Positions 17,867-28,911 of a stretch of DNA of 64,000 nucleotides are shown here, in pieces. The translations under genes were made by a program, and so were the position numbers. The notes below the pieces were generated by a model. The model worked only from the letters and a program-made list of their open reading frames with translations, was not told the DNA's origin and ran no database searches. Each line of letters begins with the position of its first letter. Within the stretch, counting starts at the first letter, position 1. This stretch comes from JBGVSA01 sp049840475 (lineage in GTDB: Bacteria > Pseudomonadota > Gammaproteobacteria > Burkholderiales > Rhodocyclaceae), in NCBI GenBank assembly GCA_049840475.1, contig JASGKX010000001.1:2542001-2606000 (forward strand), in the 5' to 3' direction.

Positions 17867-18186
17867 CTCGTGGCGGTCGAGGTGTTCGTGTTCGTCGGGG
17901 TGCTGGTATTGTCATTGTTGCTGGAAACCGCGACGGCAACGCCGATAGCTGCTGCAACGGCAGCGCCAATTGCAGCAACGGTCCCTACCGTCAAGCCAGC
18001 GACGCCAGCGGCGGCGCCTGCTGCGCCAGCACTCGCTGCGCCAGCACCAGCACCAGCACCAGCAGCACCCGTACTACCTGTGCCAGCACCTGCACCCGTA
18101 CCCGCTGCCTGCGCTTGGGCCAGCAGCGGCATGGTTACCATCGGCACGCTCACGAGCGCGACTGCGAGAATTTTCTTCAAGGACAT
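17863..18186 (-). CDS. yjbE: YjbE/GfcA-like small Ala/Gly-rich secreted protein
   Basis: A 107-residue protein with a clear signal peptide (MSLKKILAVALVSV..LAQAQA) followed by a low-complexity Gly/Ala/Thr region, a hydrophobic Ala/Val-rich segment (about 65-88) and a Ser/Asn/Thr tail. Short secreted proteins of this composition precede yjbF in yjb/gfc clusters; the match is by composition and position, not by conserved motifs. The ATG at 18186 is preferred over one 11 codons upstream because the signal peptide then starts normally. It is first gene of the yjbE-F-GH operon. Confidence 0.7.
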   Translation of the reverse strand: MSLKKILAVALVSVPMVTMPLLAQAQAAGTGAGAGTGSTGAAGAGAGAGAASAGAAGAAAGVAGLTVGTVAAIGAAVAAAIGVAVAVSSNNDNTSTPTNTNTSTATR

Positions 18187-18456
18187 TGGAACGACTCCGA
18201 GACTGGAAGGGGAAAACACCTACGGCGTAAGGATAATAGCATTGTTACTAAATTTTCAGCATCGACCGTTTGTCGTCTCATAAATGGCGATTTTGGTGAT
18301 ATTGGCCGCTTCTGCCACATTGCCGGCATGCACCCAACCCGACCAAGGGCGGCGCCGATAAAGCCCGGCCCTCCGATTCAATCGTCATTCCATTTTTCGA
18401 TCCGACCCCGGCATGCAAAATAACGGCCCGAGTCATTCGTTTCTGAAGGTTTTTCG

Positions 18457-19326
18457 ATGCACCTGATTGCCCTGAGTGCGCTGTGCAGCGTGCTCGTGTC
18501 GGTACTCCTGAAGGTTTCCCGGCGTTTCAATATCGACGTAGCGCAGGCTGTTACGTGGAATTACCTTGCGGCGGCGTCCCTGTGCGCGCTGCTTATGCGC
18601 CCGGACCTGTCCAGCTTGGCGCAGGCGGGTACGCCGTGGCCGTCGTTGTTATTGCTGGCGGTGGTGCTGCCGAGTCTTTTCCTGATGTTGGCGCTGAGCG
18701 TGCGCACCGCCGGCATTGTTCGGACGGACATCGCCCAGCGCTTGTCGCTGCTGCTCTCACTGATTGCCGCGTTCACGTGGTTTGGCGAGCCAACGCAACC
18801 GATGAAGCTCGCGGGGCTTGCCCTGGGGCTGGTGGCGGTAGTGGGTATCCTCGCGCGCCCCCGCTCCGGGGGCCGAGAAAACGCTTCTGGAGCGGGATGG
18901 TCGTCGCTATTGATAGTGTGGGTAGGGTTTGCGGCCGTGGATGTCATGCTCAAGCACATTGCGGCGGCTGGCACACCATTCGCGGCCTCCCTTCAGGTGA
19001 CTTTCGCGCTGGCTTTCGTCGGAATGCTCGCGTGGCAAGCGATACGGGCGTTGCGCGGCGTGGCAAGACTGCGTCTGCGCAACCTGCTGGCGGGCCTGCT
19101 GCTGGGCCTCATCAACTTCGGCAACATCATTTTCTACGTCCAAGCGCACCGCGCGTTGCCGGGGCAGCCGGCAGTGGTTTTCGCCAGCATGAACATTGGC
19201 GTCGTCGTGCTGGGCACGCTGGTCGGCGTGGCCGGTTTCGGTGAACGGCTGGCTTGGTTCAACAAATTGGCGATCATGCTCGCGGTGGCGTCCATCGCCG
19301 TCATTGCATTGGCGCCCAAGGCATAA
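18457..19326 (+). CDS. DMT-superfamily (EamA-like) transporter
   Basis: A 289-residue integral membrane protein with about ten hydrophobic helices in two repeats, the plan of EamA drug/metabolite transporters. The segment ALPGQPAVVFASMNIGVVVLGTLVG..GERL near the C terminus is characteristic, as is FGEPTQPMKLAGLALGL at the end of the first repeat. It probably exports or imports a small metabolite across the inner membrane; no substrate can be inferred. It is divergent from yjbE across 270 bases and convergent with gcvP, sharing a terminator. Confidence 0.82.
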   Translation: MHLIALSALCSVLVSVLLKVSRRFNIDVAQAVTWNYLAAASLCALLMRPDLSSLAQAGTPWPSLLLLAVVLPSLFLMLALSVRTAGIVRTDIAQRLSLLLSLIAAFTWFGEPTQPMKLAGLALGLVAVVGILARPRSGGRENASGAGWSSLLIVWVGFAAVDVMLKHIAAAGTPFAASLQVTFALAFVGMLAWQAIRALRGVARLRLRNLLAGLLLGLINFGNIIFYVQAHRALPGQPAVVFASMNIGVVVLGTLVGVAGFGERLAWFNKLAIMLAVASIAVIALAPKA

Positions 19327-19365
19327 AAAAAGCCGGACGACGCGTTGGCATCGTCCGGCTTTTTG
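19324..19365. terminator. Bidirectional terminator between the DMT gene and gcvP
   Basis: A 10-bp stem, AGCCGGACGA (19331-19340) and TCGTCCGGCT (19351-19360), with an A-run before and a T-run after; it serves both convergent genes. Confidence 0.9.
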
Positions 19366-19382
19366 CTTTTCGCGGATACGGA

Positions 19383-22319
<2,937 letters not shown>

Positions 22320-22433
22320 GGCTGTCAGTTCTTCAAAAATGGGGGCGTCGCGAAGTCGACGCGTTTGCCGTTTGCCGGTCTTGTGGTGCCTGTTCGGGAC
22401 AGGCGTTTCGGTCTGGCGCCGGGAGCGCCGTGG

Positions 22434-22631
22434 TCAGCGTGTTGTGCGGCGGCGCTGCCAGGCACGCTTGAGCCGCACCAGAATGCCCGCGAAGAGCAAA
22501 GCCAGCAGCAGGGCCACCAGCACCTTGCCGCGCATGAGCAGCAGCACGGTCAGTGCCATGCCGGCCGCTACGACCGCGCCTTCGGCGAGAATCTGCAGCG
22601 GCTCTTTCGGCTCGGGCTTGTTCGCGGGCAC
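22434..22631 (-). CDS. Small two-helix membrane protein between gcvH and gcvP
   Basis: A 65-residue ORF with a GTG start 8 bases after the gcvH stop. The sequence has a polar N terminus, two adjoining hydrophobic stretches (ILAEGAVVAAGMALTVLLL and VLVALLLALLFAGILV) and a very basic tail (RLKRAWQRRRTTR), as in a small inner-membrane hairpin protein. I recognise no family. Same strand and tight spacing make it a member of the gcv operon, so it may be glycine-regulated, but no role is known. It could still be a chance ORF in GC-rich DNA. Confidence 0.5.
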   Translation of the reverse strand: MPANKPEPKEPLQILAEGAVVAAGMALTVLLLMRGKVLVALLLALLFAGILVRLKRAWQRRRTTR

Positions 22632-22639
22632 GGCGGAAA

Positions 22640-23017
22640 TCAGCCCACCGCTGCTTCGTATGCCTTGGCGTCCATCAGTGCGCCGACGTCGGCAGCATTG
22701 GCCGGCTTGATCTTGAAGAGCCAGGCGGCGTAGGCGTCAGCGTTGATCGATTCGGGCGCGCCGACGGCGTCCTCGTTGCTGGCGATGATCTCGCCTGCGA
22801 CCGGGGCGTAGATGTCGGATGCCGCCTTGACCGATTCCACCGTGGCGCATTCTTCCTTGGCTGCGACGGTGCGGCCGGCTTCCGGCAGTTCGAGGAAGAC
22901 GATGTCGCCGAGGAGTTCCTGCGCGTGGTCGGTGATGCCGACCGTCAGCGTGCCGTCGGCTTCGACGCGGACCCATTCGTGGGATTCGGTGTACTTCAGA
23001 TTTTCGGGCGTATTCAT
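22640..23017 (-). CDS. gcvH: Glycine cleavage system H protein
   Basis: A 125-residue lipoyl carrier that shuttles the aminomethyl intermediate between GcvP, GcvT and the L protein. The lipoylation site is Lys64 in the ESVKAASD motif; YTESHEWVR at the N terminus and DIVFLELPE are diagnostic. The length is normal. It follows gcvT after an unusually long gap of 297 bases. Confidence 0.96.
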   Translation of the reverse strand: MNTPENLKYTESHEWVRVEADGTLTVGITDHAQELLGDIVFLELPEAGRTVAAKEECATVESVKAASDIYAPVAGEIIASNEDAVGAPESINADAYAAWLFKIKPANAADVGALMDAKAYEAAVG

Positions 23018-23314
23018 CAGTGTCGTCTCCGGGTTGGCGGCCGTTGGCGGCGCGCCGGTTCATACGTGCATTACAAAAATCGAAGTAGCGCGGTTTAGGG
23101 CGCTACCGGGTATTCGTTGCGCATTGTCGGCGTCGCAGAGTGCCGCCCTTTTTTCCTAGTGCCACTGGCCATCAAGCCTCGTCCTGACTGCTTGATTGCG
23201 TTGGCCGGGAGTCCGCCCCGGCGGGCGAGTGCCCCTTTTGTCATCGACAAAGAAGTCACCAAAAAACGCACTCTGATCCTTCGGTGGTGTTCAAAGACTG
23301 TTTTTTACTTCGCC
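23018..23314. repeat. gcvT-gcvH gap with a possible degenerate dispersed repeat
   Basis: 297 non-coding bases inside the operon. The stretch 23165-23270 has short inverted repeats (ATCAAGC 23171-23177 with GCTTGAT 23190-23196; a GCCCCGGCGGGC core) and a TTGTCATCGACAAAG palindrome-like run next to GTCACC. From memory this resembles a dispersed intergenic repeat of Ralstonia/Burkholderia genomes, but only one copy is in this window. Confidence 0.35.
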
Positions 23315-24400
23315 CTAAACCAACACTTTGCCGTTGCGCACGAACGGCGTTTTTACCACGCGGGCCTTGAGGCGCTTGCCGCGCACGTCAACTTCGACCA
23401 TATCGCCGACGTTCGCGCCCTGCGGCACGCGGGCAAGTGCGATGGACGCGTTCATGCTCGGCGCGAAGCTGCCGCTGGTGGTCTCGCCTTCGCCTTGCGC
23501 GGTGAAAACTTTCATATGGCTACGCAAGACACCGCGATCTTCGAGCAGCAGCCCGACCAGCGCGCGTTGTGCAGGGTGTTCTTCGAGTGCGGCGCGGCCG
23601 ATGAAGTCACGGCCGACGGTGAGGTCGACCGTCCATGCCAGGCCGGATTCGAGCGGACCGACGTTTTCGTCCATGTCCTGGCCGTAGAGGTTCATGCCGG
23701 CTTCGAGCCGCAGCGTGTCGCGCGCGCCCAAACCTGCCGGTGCAACGCCCGCCGCGGCGAGTGCCTGCCACGTTGCCACGGCCTTGGTCACGGGCACCAT
23801 GAGTTCAAAACCCTCTTCACCGGTATAGCCGGTGCGGCAGATGGTGATGTCGTTCCACTGGGCAGCCTGGAAATACTTGAGCGATTCGGACGCCGCCTGC
23901 GAGCCGGGCAGGGCGGCCCACACCTTGGCGCGAGCGTTGGGGCCTTGCACGGCAATCATGGCCAGGTCGCGGCGCGATTCGATGGTTACATTGCCGCCGC
24001 CAGGCAGCTCGGATGCCTGCTTGCGCATCCAGGCCAGATCCTTGTCGGCAGTGCCGGCGTTGACCACGATGCGGTAGAAATCGGGAGCGAAGAAGTAGAC
24101 GATCAGGTCGTCGAGCACCCCGCCGTCAGTGGCGAGCAGGCACGAATACAGCGCCTTGCCCGGTTCCTTGAGTTTCTCGATGTTATTGGCCAGCAGGCGG
24201 CGCAGGTAGTCGCGTGCGCCCGCGCCGGTGACGTCCACGGCCAGCATGTGCGAGACGTCGAACATGCCAGCGTCGCGGCGCACGATGTGATGTTCTTCGA
24301 GCTGCGAGCCGTAGTGGATGGGCATGTCCCAGCCGGCGAAATCGACGATCTTCGCGTTGGCATCAACGTGAGTCTGGTAGAGCGGGGTCTGTTTGGCCAA
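23315..24400 (-). CDS. gcvT: Glycine cleavage system aminomethyltransferase (T protein)
   Basis: A 361-residue enzyme that releases ammonia from aminomethyl-GcvH and transfers the one-carbon unit to tetrahydrofolate. It matches GcvT along its length: GWDMPIHYGSQLEEHH, GMFDVSHML, RTGYTGEEGFEL and GLGARDTLRLEAG. The TTG at 24400 is chosen as start: GGAG lies 9 bases upstream and the product then begins MAKQTPLY, like other GcvT proteins; the frame is open to 24466 through the riboswitch terminator. It is the first gene of the operon. Confidence 0.94.
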   Translation of the reverse strand: MAKQTPLYQTHVDANAKIVDFAGWDMPIHYGSQLEEHHIVRRDAGMFDVSHMLAVDVTGAGARDYLRRLLANNIEKLKEPGKALYSCLLATDGGVLDDLIVYFFAPDFYRIVVNAGTADKDLAWMRKQASELPGGGNVTIESRRDLAMIAVQGPNARAKVWAALPGSQAASESLKYFQAAQWNDITICRTGYTGEEGFELMVPVTKAVATWQALAAAGVAPAGLGARDTLRLEAGMNLYGQDMDENVGPLESGLAWTVDLTVGRDFIGRAALEEHPAQRALVGLLLEDRGVLRSHMKVFTAQGEGETTSGSFAPSMNASIALARVPQGANVGDMVEVDVRGKRLKARVVKTPFVRNGKVLV

Positions 24401-24425
24401 GGCCGTGTTCTCCAAATCGACAAAT

Positions 24426-24464
24426 GAAAAAGGGGCCGGGCGCACCGCTTGCGCCCGGCCCCCC
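24426..24464 (-). terminator. Riboswitch expression-platform terminator upstream of gcvT
   Basis: A 12-bp G+C stem, arms 24432-24443 and 24451-24462, with a T-run on the minus strand (As at 24427-24431). It lies between the second glycine aptamer and gcvT, the position expected for a terminator that glycine binding prevents from forming. Confidence 0.85.
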
Positions 24465-24650
24465 ATCTGTCCCTTGTACCTGAGAGATTACGGAACCGTA
24501 TCGACGGCGCCTGCCCCTTCGGTGGATGCGGCCTCGCGCATCGCTCTCCAGATTATGTTCAGTGTCGATTCGGTCCTTTTGCCTGAGCGGTTCCCGGGGG
24601 GTTACGCCTTCGGCGGCTGCGGGCTAGGCCCAGCGGCGCTCTCCCGAATG
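24465..24650 (-). ncRNA. Tandem glycine riboswitch (two aptamers)
   Basis: Read on the minus strand, two consecutive copies of the glycine aptamer core are visible. The first (about 24646 to 24571) has GGGAGAGCGCC, CCGAAGGCG and CTCAGGCAAAAGGACCG. The second (about 24552 to 24467) has GGAGAGCGATG, CCGAAGGGGC and CTCAGGTACAAGGGACAG. A short linker joins them and a strong terminator follows before gcvT. This is the classic cooperative gcvT arrangement; by established knowledge glycine binding turns such operons on. Confidence 0.95.
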
Positions 24651-24658
24651 ACCGGCGG

Positions 24659-24688
24659 ACTGTACCGGAATCGGCCGTCCGCCGGCAA
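24659..24688 (-). promoter_or_regulatory. Putative promoter of the gcv operon
   Basis: On the minus strand TTGCCG (24688-24683) and TACAGT (24664-24659) are 18 bases apart and place the transcript start just before the first aptamer. Confidence 0.5.
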
Positions 24689-24695
24689 GTCAAAT

Positions 24696-26102
24696 TCACG
24701 TGGGTGTCGAGGCTGTTTCGTCGTCCGGCGCGCGGCGTGTCGGGCGGCGTGGCAGTTCGATGCGCGTCAGCGCGTGCCAGTCGGTACGGCGGGTGGCGAT
24801 CATGACGGCGGCCAACACCACGAATACGAGCGTGGAGCCCAGCAACAGTGCGTTCTGTTCGCTCTGGAGGATGCCGTATAGCGCGCCGTAGAGCAGGGCC
24901 AGCAGGGCGCCGAAGCCGGCGCCGCGCCAGGCGCTCTTCAATACGGCGGCGATGTAGTAGCCGATCAGGCCCACACAGGCCACGGTCGCGGCAAGGTAGG
25001 CCGCGGCAAAACCGATGTGTTCGGACAGCGCAAGAAGCAGGAGGAAAAAGATCAACTGCGCCGCACCCACCAACAGGTACTGAATGGCGTGTACGCGCAT
25101 CTGCTTCATCAGCTCGTAGATCATGAAGATGCCCAGCGTGAGCATGATGAACATGAAAGCGTACTTGGTCGCCCGGTCGGCCAGCGAATAGATGTCGACC
25201 GGCTCGACGAGCTGCACCGAGAACGTGTCGGCCGCGTTAAGGGTGCTGCGCTCGCCGTTGGCGCGCTGCGCAGCGTTGAGCCACACGCGGCCTGCACTGG
25301 TCGCCAGCGAACTGGTCTGCCACAGTGCATCGAATCCGGTCTGCCGGATATTGCGTTCGACCGGAAGAAAGTCGCCCAGGAAAGACGGGTGCGCCCACGG
25401 TGAACTGATCGCCATGCGGTTCTGCTGCGCCAGCGGCACGAGACTGAAGCGTCCGGTGCCGCCGATGACCAGCGTGGCATCGAAATCCAGCGTGCCATTC
25501 TTGAGTGCTTCGTCGGGGATGGTCGTCTCAAGACTGGCCGCTTCGCCCAGACCGCTGCCGGGTTTGACGGACAGATCCTTGCCGGCGACGGCGATCTTCA
25601 CGTCGCGCAGGCCGCGCGTGTCGGAAAGCGTGAGCATCAACTGCGGGCGTGCCATGGCAACGATCTGCGAATCGCTGCGGGTGCGTGGCAAGTCGTTGGC
25701 AGAAGGCACGCGCACGCTGCCTTTGATGTGTCCGTCGAACTGGTAGGCCATGATGCGAAACAGGCCGATGCGACGCTGGTCCGGCATGAGTGAGCCCGTG
25801 ACGTCGAGCGATTCGGGCAGCACGATGTAATCGCGCGTTTGCTCCCGCGTTACCTGGCGGCGCGAATGCTTGCCGCCCGCGTCGGTGACATCTTCCGTGG
25901 CGAGGTAGCGCTCGGTGTAGGTCTGGACCAGCACCAGCCCGGCGACGCGCTGGTCGCGCGGCAGGCTGGCGGTGACAGCGTCGAGCGCCTCTTCGCGGTA
26001 CGACAGGCGCTCGCCGATGGTACTGCGGACGGACATCACACCGACGCTCAGTGCGACGATGAGCATGACCAGTACAAACATCTTGCCGAATAAGGTCTTC
26101 AT
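24696..26102 (-). CDS. creD: Inner-membrane protein CreD
   Basis: A 468-residue protein with one N-terminal helix, a large periplasmic domain (about 40-300) and a C-terminal cluster of helices (YAFMFIMLTLGIFMIYELM..VHAIQYLLVGAAQLIFFLLLL), the CreD plan; the HAIQYLLVG motif is typical. The ATG at 26102 lies behind GGGGG. CreD genes are the best-known targets of the CreBC two-component system, and three TTCAC repeats lie 74-100 bases upstream. Its biochemical role is not established; over-expression is linked to envelope and beta-lactam phenotypes in other bacteria. Confidence 0.92.
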   Translation of the reverse strand: MKTLFGKMFVLVMLIVALSVGVMSVRSTIGERLSYREEALDAVTASLPRDQRVAGLVLVQTYTERYLATEDVTDAGGKHSRRQVTREQTRDYIVLPESLDVTGSLMPDQRRIGLFRIMAYQFDGHIKGSVRVPSANDLPRTRSDSQIVAMARPQLMLTLSDTRGLRDVKIAVAGKDLSVKPGSGLGEAASLETTIPDEALKNGTLDFDATLVIGGTGRFSLVPLAQQNRMAISSPWAHPSFLGDFLPVERNIRQTGFDALWQTSSLATSAGRVWLNAAQRANGERSTLNAADTFSVQLVEPVDIYSLADRATKYAFMFIMLTLGIFMIYELMKQMRVHAIQYLLVGAAQLIFFLLLLALSEHIGFAAAYLAATVACVGLIGYYIAAVLKSAWRGAGFGALLALLYGALYGILQSEQNALLLGSTLVFVVLAAVMIATRRTDWHALTRIELPRRPTRRAPDDETASTPT

Positions 26103-26175
26103 GGACTTTCCCCCTTCGTGTTGTTCGAGTGGGGCCCATGATGCGAGCGCCATATGAGGCGACGATGCGTCGGGC

Positions 26176-26202
26176 GTGAAGCGTTTGTGAAGGCCGTGTG
26201 AA
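26176..26202 (-). promoter_or_regulatory. Three tandem cre-tag repeats (CreB binding sites) upstream of creD
   Basis: On the minus strand three exact TTCAC pentamers (26202-26198, 26191-26187, 26180-26176) are separated by 6 bases each, an 11-base period. TTCAC-N6-TTCAC is the known CreB/BlrA recognition tag; here it is present three times instead of two. Confidence 0.9.
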
Positions 26203-26242
26203 GTGTTTGGTGACGGTCAAATCGGCCAGTAATGCTTGCGCG

Positions 26243-26692
26243 CTACGGGTCCGCCCGAAGCGTGCGCACCAGCATGAGCTGCGACTTCAGATCCTTGAAA
26301 CCCAATGCCCGATAGAACGCGTGGGCGGTTTCGCGGATCACGTTCGAGCGCACGTGCAAAGCTGCCACGCCCATCCCGCGCGACCACGTTGTCGCCGCTT
26401 CGACCAACGCCACACCGACCCCGGCGCGTCGCGCGGCCTGGCCGACGACAAGGCCTCCGATTTCTGCGAAGTCCGGGGTTTCAAGCAAATGCATGATGAG
26501 AACGTGAATCCAGCCCAGTACTTCGCCGTCGCGCACGGCAACGAATGCGGCGTGTTCTGGATTGCTGTTGGCATAGGCGATGCGCTCGCCAATGGCGGCG
26601 ACGCTATCCGGATAGCCCAGTTCGGCGGAAAGCCGGGTGACAGCTTCAGCGTCGCCGGCCTGCATGCGGCGGATTTGGATAGACGCGTGCAT
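26243..26692 (-). CDS. GNAT-family N-acetyltransferase
   Basis: A 149-residue acetyl-CoA-dependent acetyltransferase. The acetyl-CoA pyrophosphate loop is RRAGVG within GGLVVGQAARRAGVGVALV (about residues 80-98), and the C-terminal FYRALGFKDL is the usual GNAT end. I chose the ATG at 26692 (MHASIQIRRMQ, behind GGGGG); a longer frame only shadows creC. It is placed 16 bases after creC and before creD on the same strand, which makes co-transcription with creBC likely. The acetyl acceptor is unknown. Confidence 0.85.
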   Translation of the reverse strand: MHASIQIRRMQAGDAEAVTRLSAELGYPDSVAAIGERIAYANSNPEHAAFVAVRDGEVLGWIHVLIMHLLETPDFAEIGGLVVGQAARRAGVGVALVEAATTWSRGMGVAALHVRSNVIRETAHAFYRALGFKDLKSQLMLVRTLRADP

Positions 26693-26708
26693 GGTGTCCC
26701 CCTTGCTA

Positions 26709-28146
26709 TCAGCTGCCTTGGGCGGGCACGCGCAAGACGGCTTCGACGCCACCTTGCGGATGGTTGGCGACATCGATACTGCCACCGTGCAACGTGGCGA
26801 TCTGGCGCGCAATCGACAACCCCAGTCCGCTGCTGCGGGCACCCGTGCCCGGTCGCGCGAGCGAGTAAAAGCGTTCGAACAGGCGAGGCAGCGCGTAGTC
26901 CGGAATGACATCGCCCTGATTGTGGACACGCACGACGATGTCGCCGCTTTCTCGCGTTGCGCTCAGCCGGACCGTGCTGTTGGCGTGTGCGAAGTCGACC
27001 GCGTTGTCGAGCAGGCTACCGATGGCAAGCTCAAGCAGCGCCGCATCGCCGTCGATCATCAATGGGGACTGCCCCGGATCGATGCGGATGACGACGTTGC
27101 GCTGCGCGGCGATCAATTCGCGTGCGGCGCGGGCCTTGTCGACAACCTGCGCCAGGTCGAATCGCTCGCGTGTGTCGAGCTGGTCGAGGGACTCGAGCCG
27201 CGACAGGCGCAGCAATCGATCGATCAGCGATTGCATGCGCCGCGTTTGCATCTGCACGGTCTGCGCAAAGTGGCGGCGATCGTCGGCGGGCAGGTCGTCG
27301 GCCAGCAGCTCCGCCGCGCCGGCGACGGCAGCCAGCGGGCTCTTCAGTTCGTGCGTCAGCGCCTGGACGTAGCCCTCGACGTATTGTTTGCCGTCGAGCC
27401 GGGCGCGCATGTCTGCCATGGCGCGGGCGAGTTCTTCGAGTTCGCGCGCGCTCGAGTGCGGCGCGTCTACGTGTTCGCCAGCCGCCACCGCGCGTGCGTA
27501 ATGCTGTAGCCGTCGGATCGACAACTGCAGCCGCACGGTCATGTACAGGCCGACCGCGAGCGAGGCGAGGATCAGCGCCACGCCGTAGCGGAAGATGGTG
27601 TTCTCGGCTCGGCTGATGATCGGGTCGATCCGCGCGACGGGCTTCGATACGGTGAGCGAGCCGATGATGTGCGGCCCGTCCATGATCGGCGCTGCCACGT
27701 GAAAGACGGTGCTCGTTTCTTTGCTCGGTTCTTCGCGCGTGGTGCGCGCACCGTAGAACGCCTTCGAGCGTGCGCCGCACGTCGTTCCATTGCGAATAAT
27801 CCATGCCGACAGCGCGGCGTTCGGAATCGAACACCACCGTGCCCTTGGCGTCGGTGACGTAAACACGAAAGTCGAGCGAAGTCTTGCGGAAGTGCCAGAT
27901 GCGCGCGTCGATGCTGCGCGTCGCGTAGCGATCCACGCTGCGCGCGAAGTTGCCTTCGCCGATGGTGCCGGACTTGAGCTCGTCGGCAGCCAGCGCGGCA
28001 AGGATGTTGGCGGTGTCAACCATCGTCTCTTCAATGGTCTCGCGCACGCTGGGTTTTACCTCGGTGATGACGATGTTCAGGATGAACAGCCCCGTCAGCC
28101 CAACGACGAGAAAGTAGCCGATGAAAATGCGCAGCGACAGATTCAC
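26709..28146 (-). pseudogene. creC: Sensor histidine kinase CreC, reading frame broken by one extra base
   Basis: From 28146 the frame encodes the membrane anchor and sensor part (MNLSLRIFIGYFLVVGL..DSERRAVGMDYSQWNDVRRTLEG) and then derails. A second frame continues FYGARTTREEPSKETSTVFHVAAPI and on through the second helix, the phospho-acceptor box ALTHELKSPLAA and the ATPase boxes (SLLDNAV, SSGLGLSI) to 26709. Deleting one base at about 27753-27763 gives 478 residues, matching E. coli CreC (474). As written the kinase domain is separated from its sensor. The start overlaps the creB stop (ATGA). It may be a sequencing error, since creB and creD are intact. Confidence 0.88.
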
Positions 28147-28826
28147 GATGCGCGCGGCGCCTGCAGCGAATACCCCATGCCGCGATGCGTCTGGATCGGG
28201 TCGTCGTCGGGCGCGACGCTGCGCAGCTTGGCGCGCAGGGTCTTGATGTGCGTATCGACCGTGCGGTCCGAGCCGTCATGCACACCGTCCCACACCGCTT
28301 CGAGCAATTGCTCGCGCGAGAACACCCGCGACGGGTGACGGATCAGCCAGGTCAGCAACAGATATTCATAGCGTGTAAGAGATAGCAGCGTGCCGTGGTA
28401 GTGGATGCTGGCTGCGGGTGCGTCGTGCCGCCAGACCGATGACTCGCACGCGGCGGCGGGCGCAGGCGCTGCGCGGCGGAGGATGGCACGTACGCGGCCG
28501 GCGACTTCGCGTGGCGAGAACGGTTTGACGACATAGTCATCTGCGCCCACTTCAAAACCCAGTACGCGATCGATCTCGTCGGCGTGGGCGGTGAGGAACA
28601 TCACCGGGATGGGATTCGATGCGCGAATGCGGCGGACCAGTTCAAAACCGCTGATATCCGGCAGGCCGACATCGATGATCGCCAACGCGAGGTCTCCGTC
28701 GGCGAGCCGTGTCAATGCGGCTTGTCCGGTGGCGACATGTGCCGTGGCGTAGCCTTCGGCGCGCAAGGCGTAGGCCAATGTTTCGGCGATGGGCGCTTCG
28801 TCTTCGACGATGAGGATGCTTGGCAT
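28143..28826 (-). CDS. creB: Response regulator CreB
   Basis: A 227-residue OmpR-type regulator. The receiver domain has ILIVEDE, the phospho-acceptor aspartate in IIDVGLPDISGFEL and the KPFSPRE lysine; the C-terminal winged helix includes TRYEYLLL and DRTVDTHIKTLRAKLR. DVGLPDISGFEL and KPFSPREV are practically identical to E. coli CreB. The start is uncertain: ATG at 28826 or three codons earlier (28835), neither with a clear ribosome-binding site; the long upstream frame is a shadow. It should bind the TTCAC repeats before creD. Confidence 0.93.
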   Translation of the reverse strand: MPSILIVEDEAPIAETLAYALRAEGYATAHVATGQAALTRLADGDLALAIIDVGLPDISGFELVRRIRASNPIPVMFLTAHADEIDRVLGFEVGADDYVVKPFSPREVAGRVRAILRRAAPAPAAACESSVWRHDAPAASIHYHGTLLSLTRYEYLLLTWLIRHPSRVFSREQLLEAVWDGVHDGSDRTVDTHIKTLRAKLRSVAPDDDPIQTHRGMGYSLQAPRAS

Positions 28827-28911
28827 GGCGGGCATTATTGCACCGGGCACGGTACGGTGTGGGCCTCTGCTATGATCGATTGATGCACTGCACGAAAGCG
28901 CCCCGCACTCC

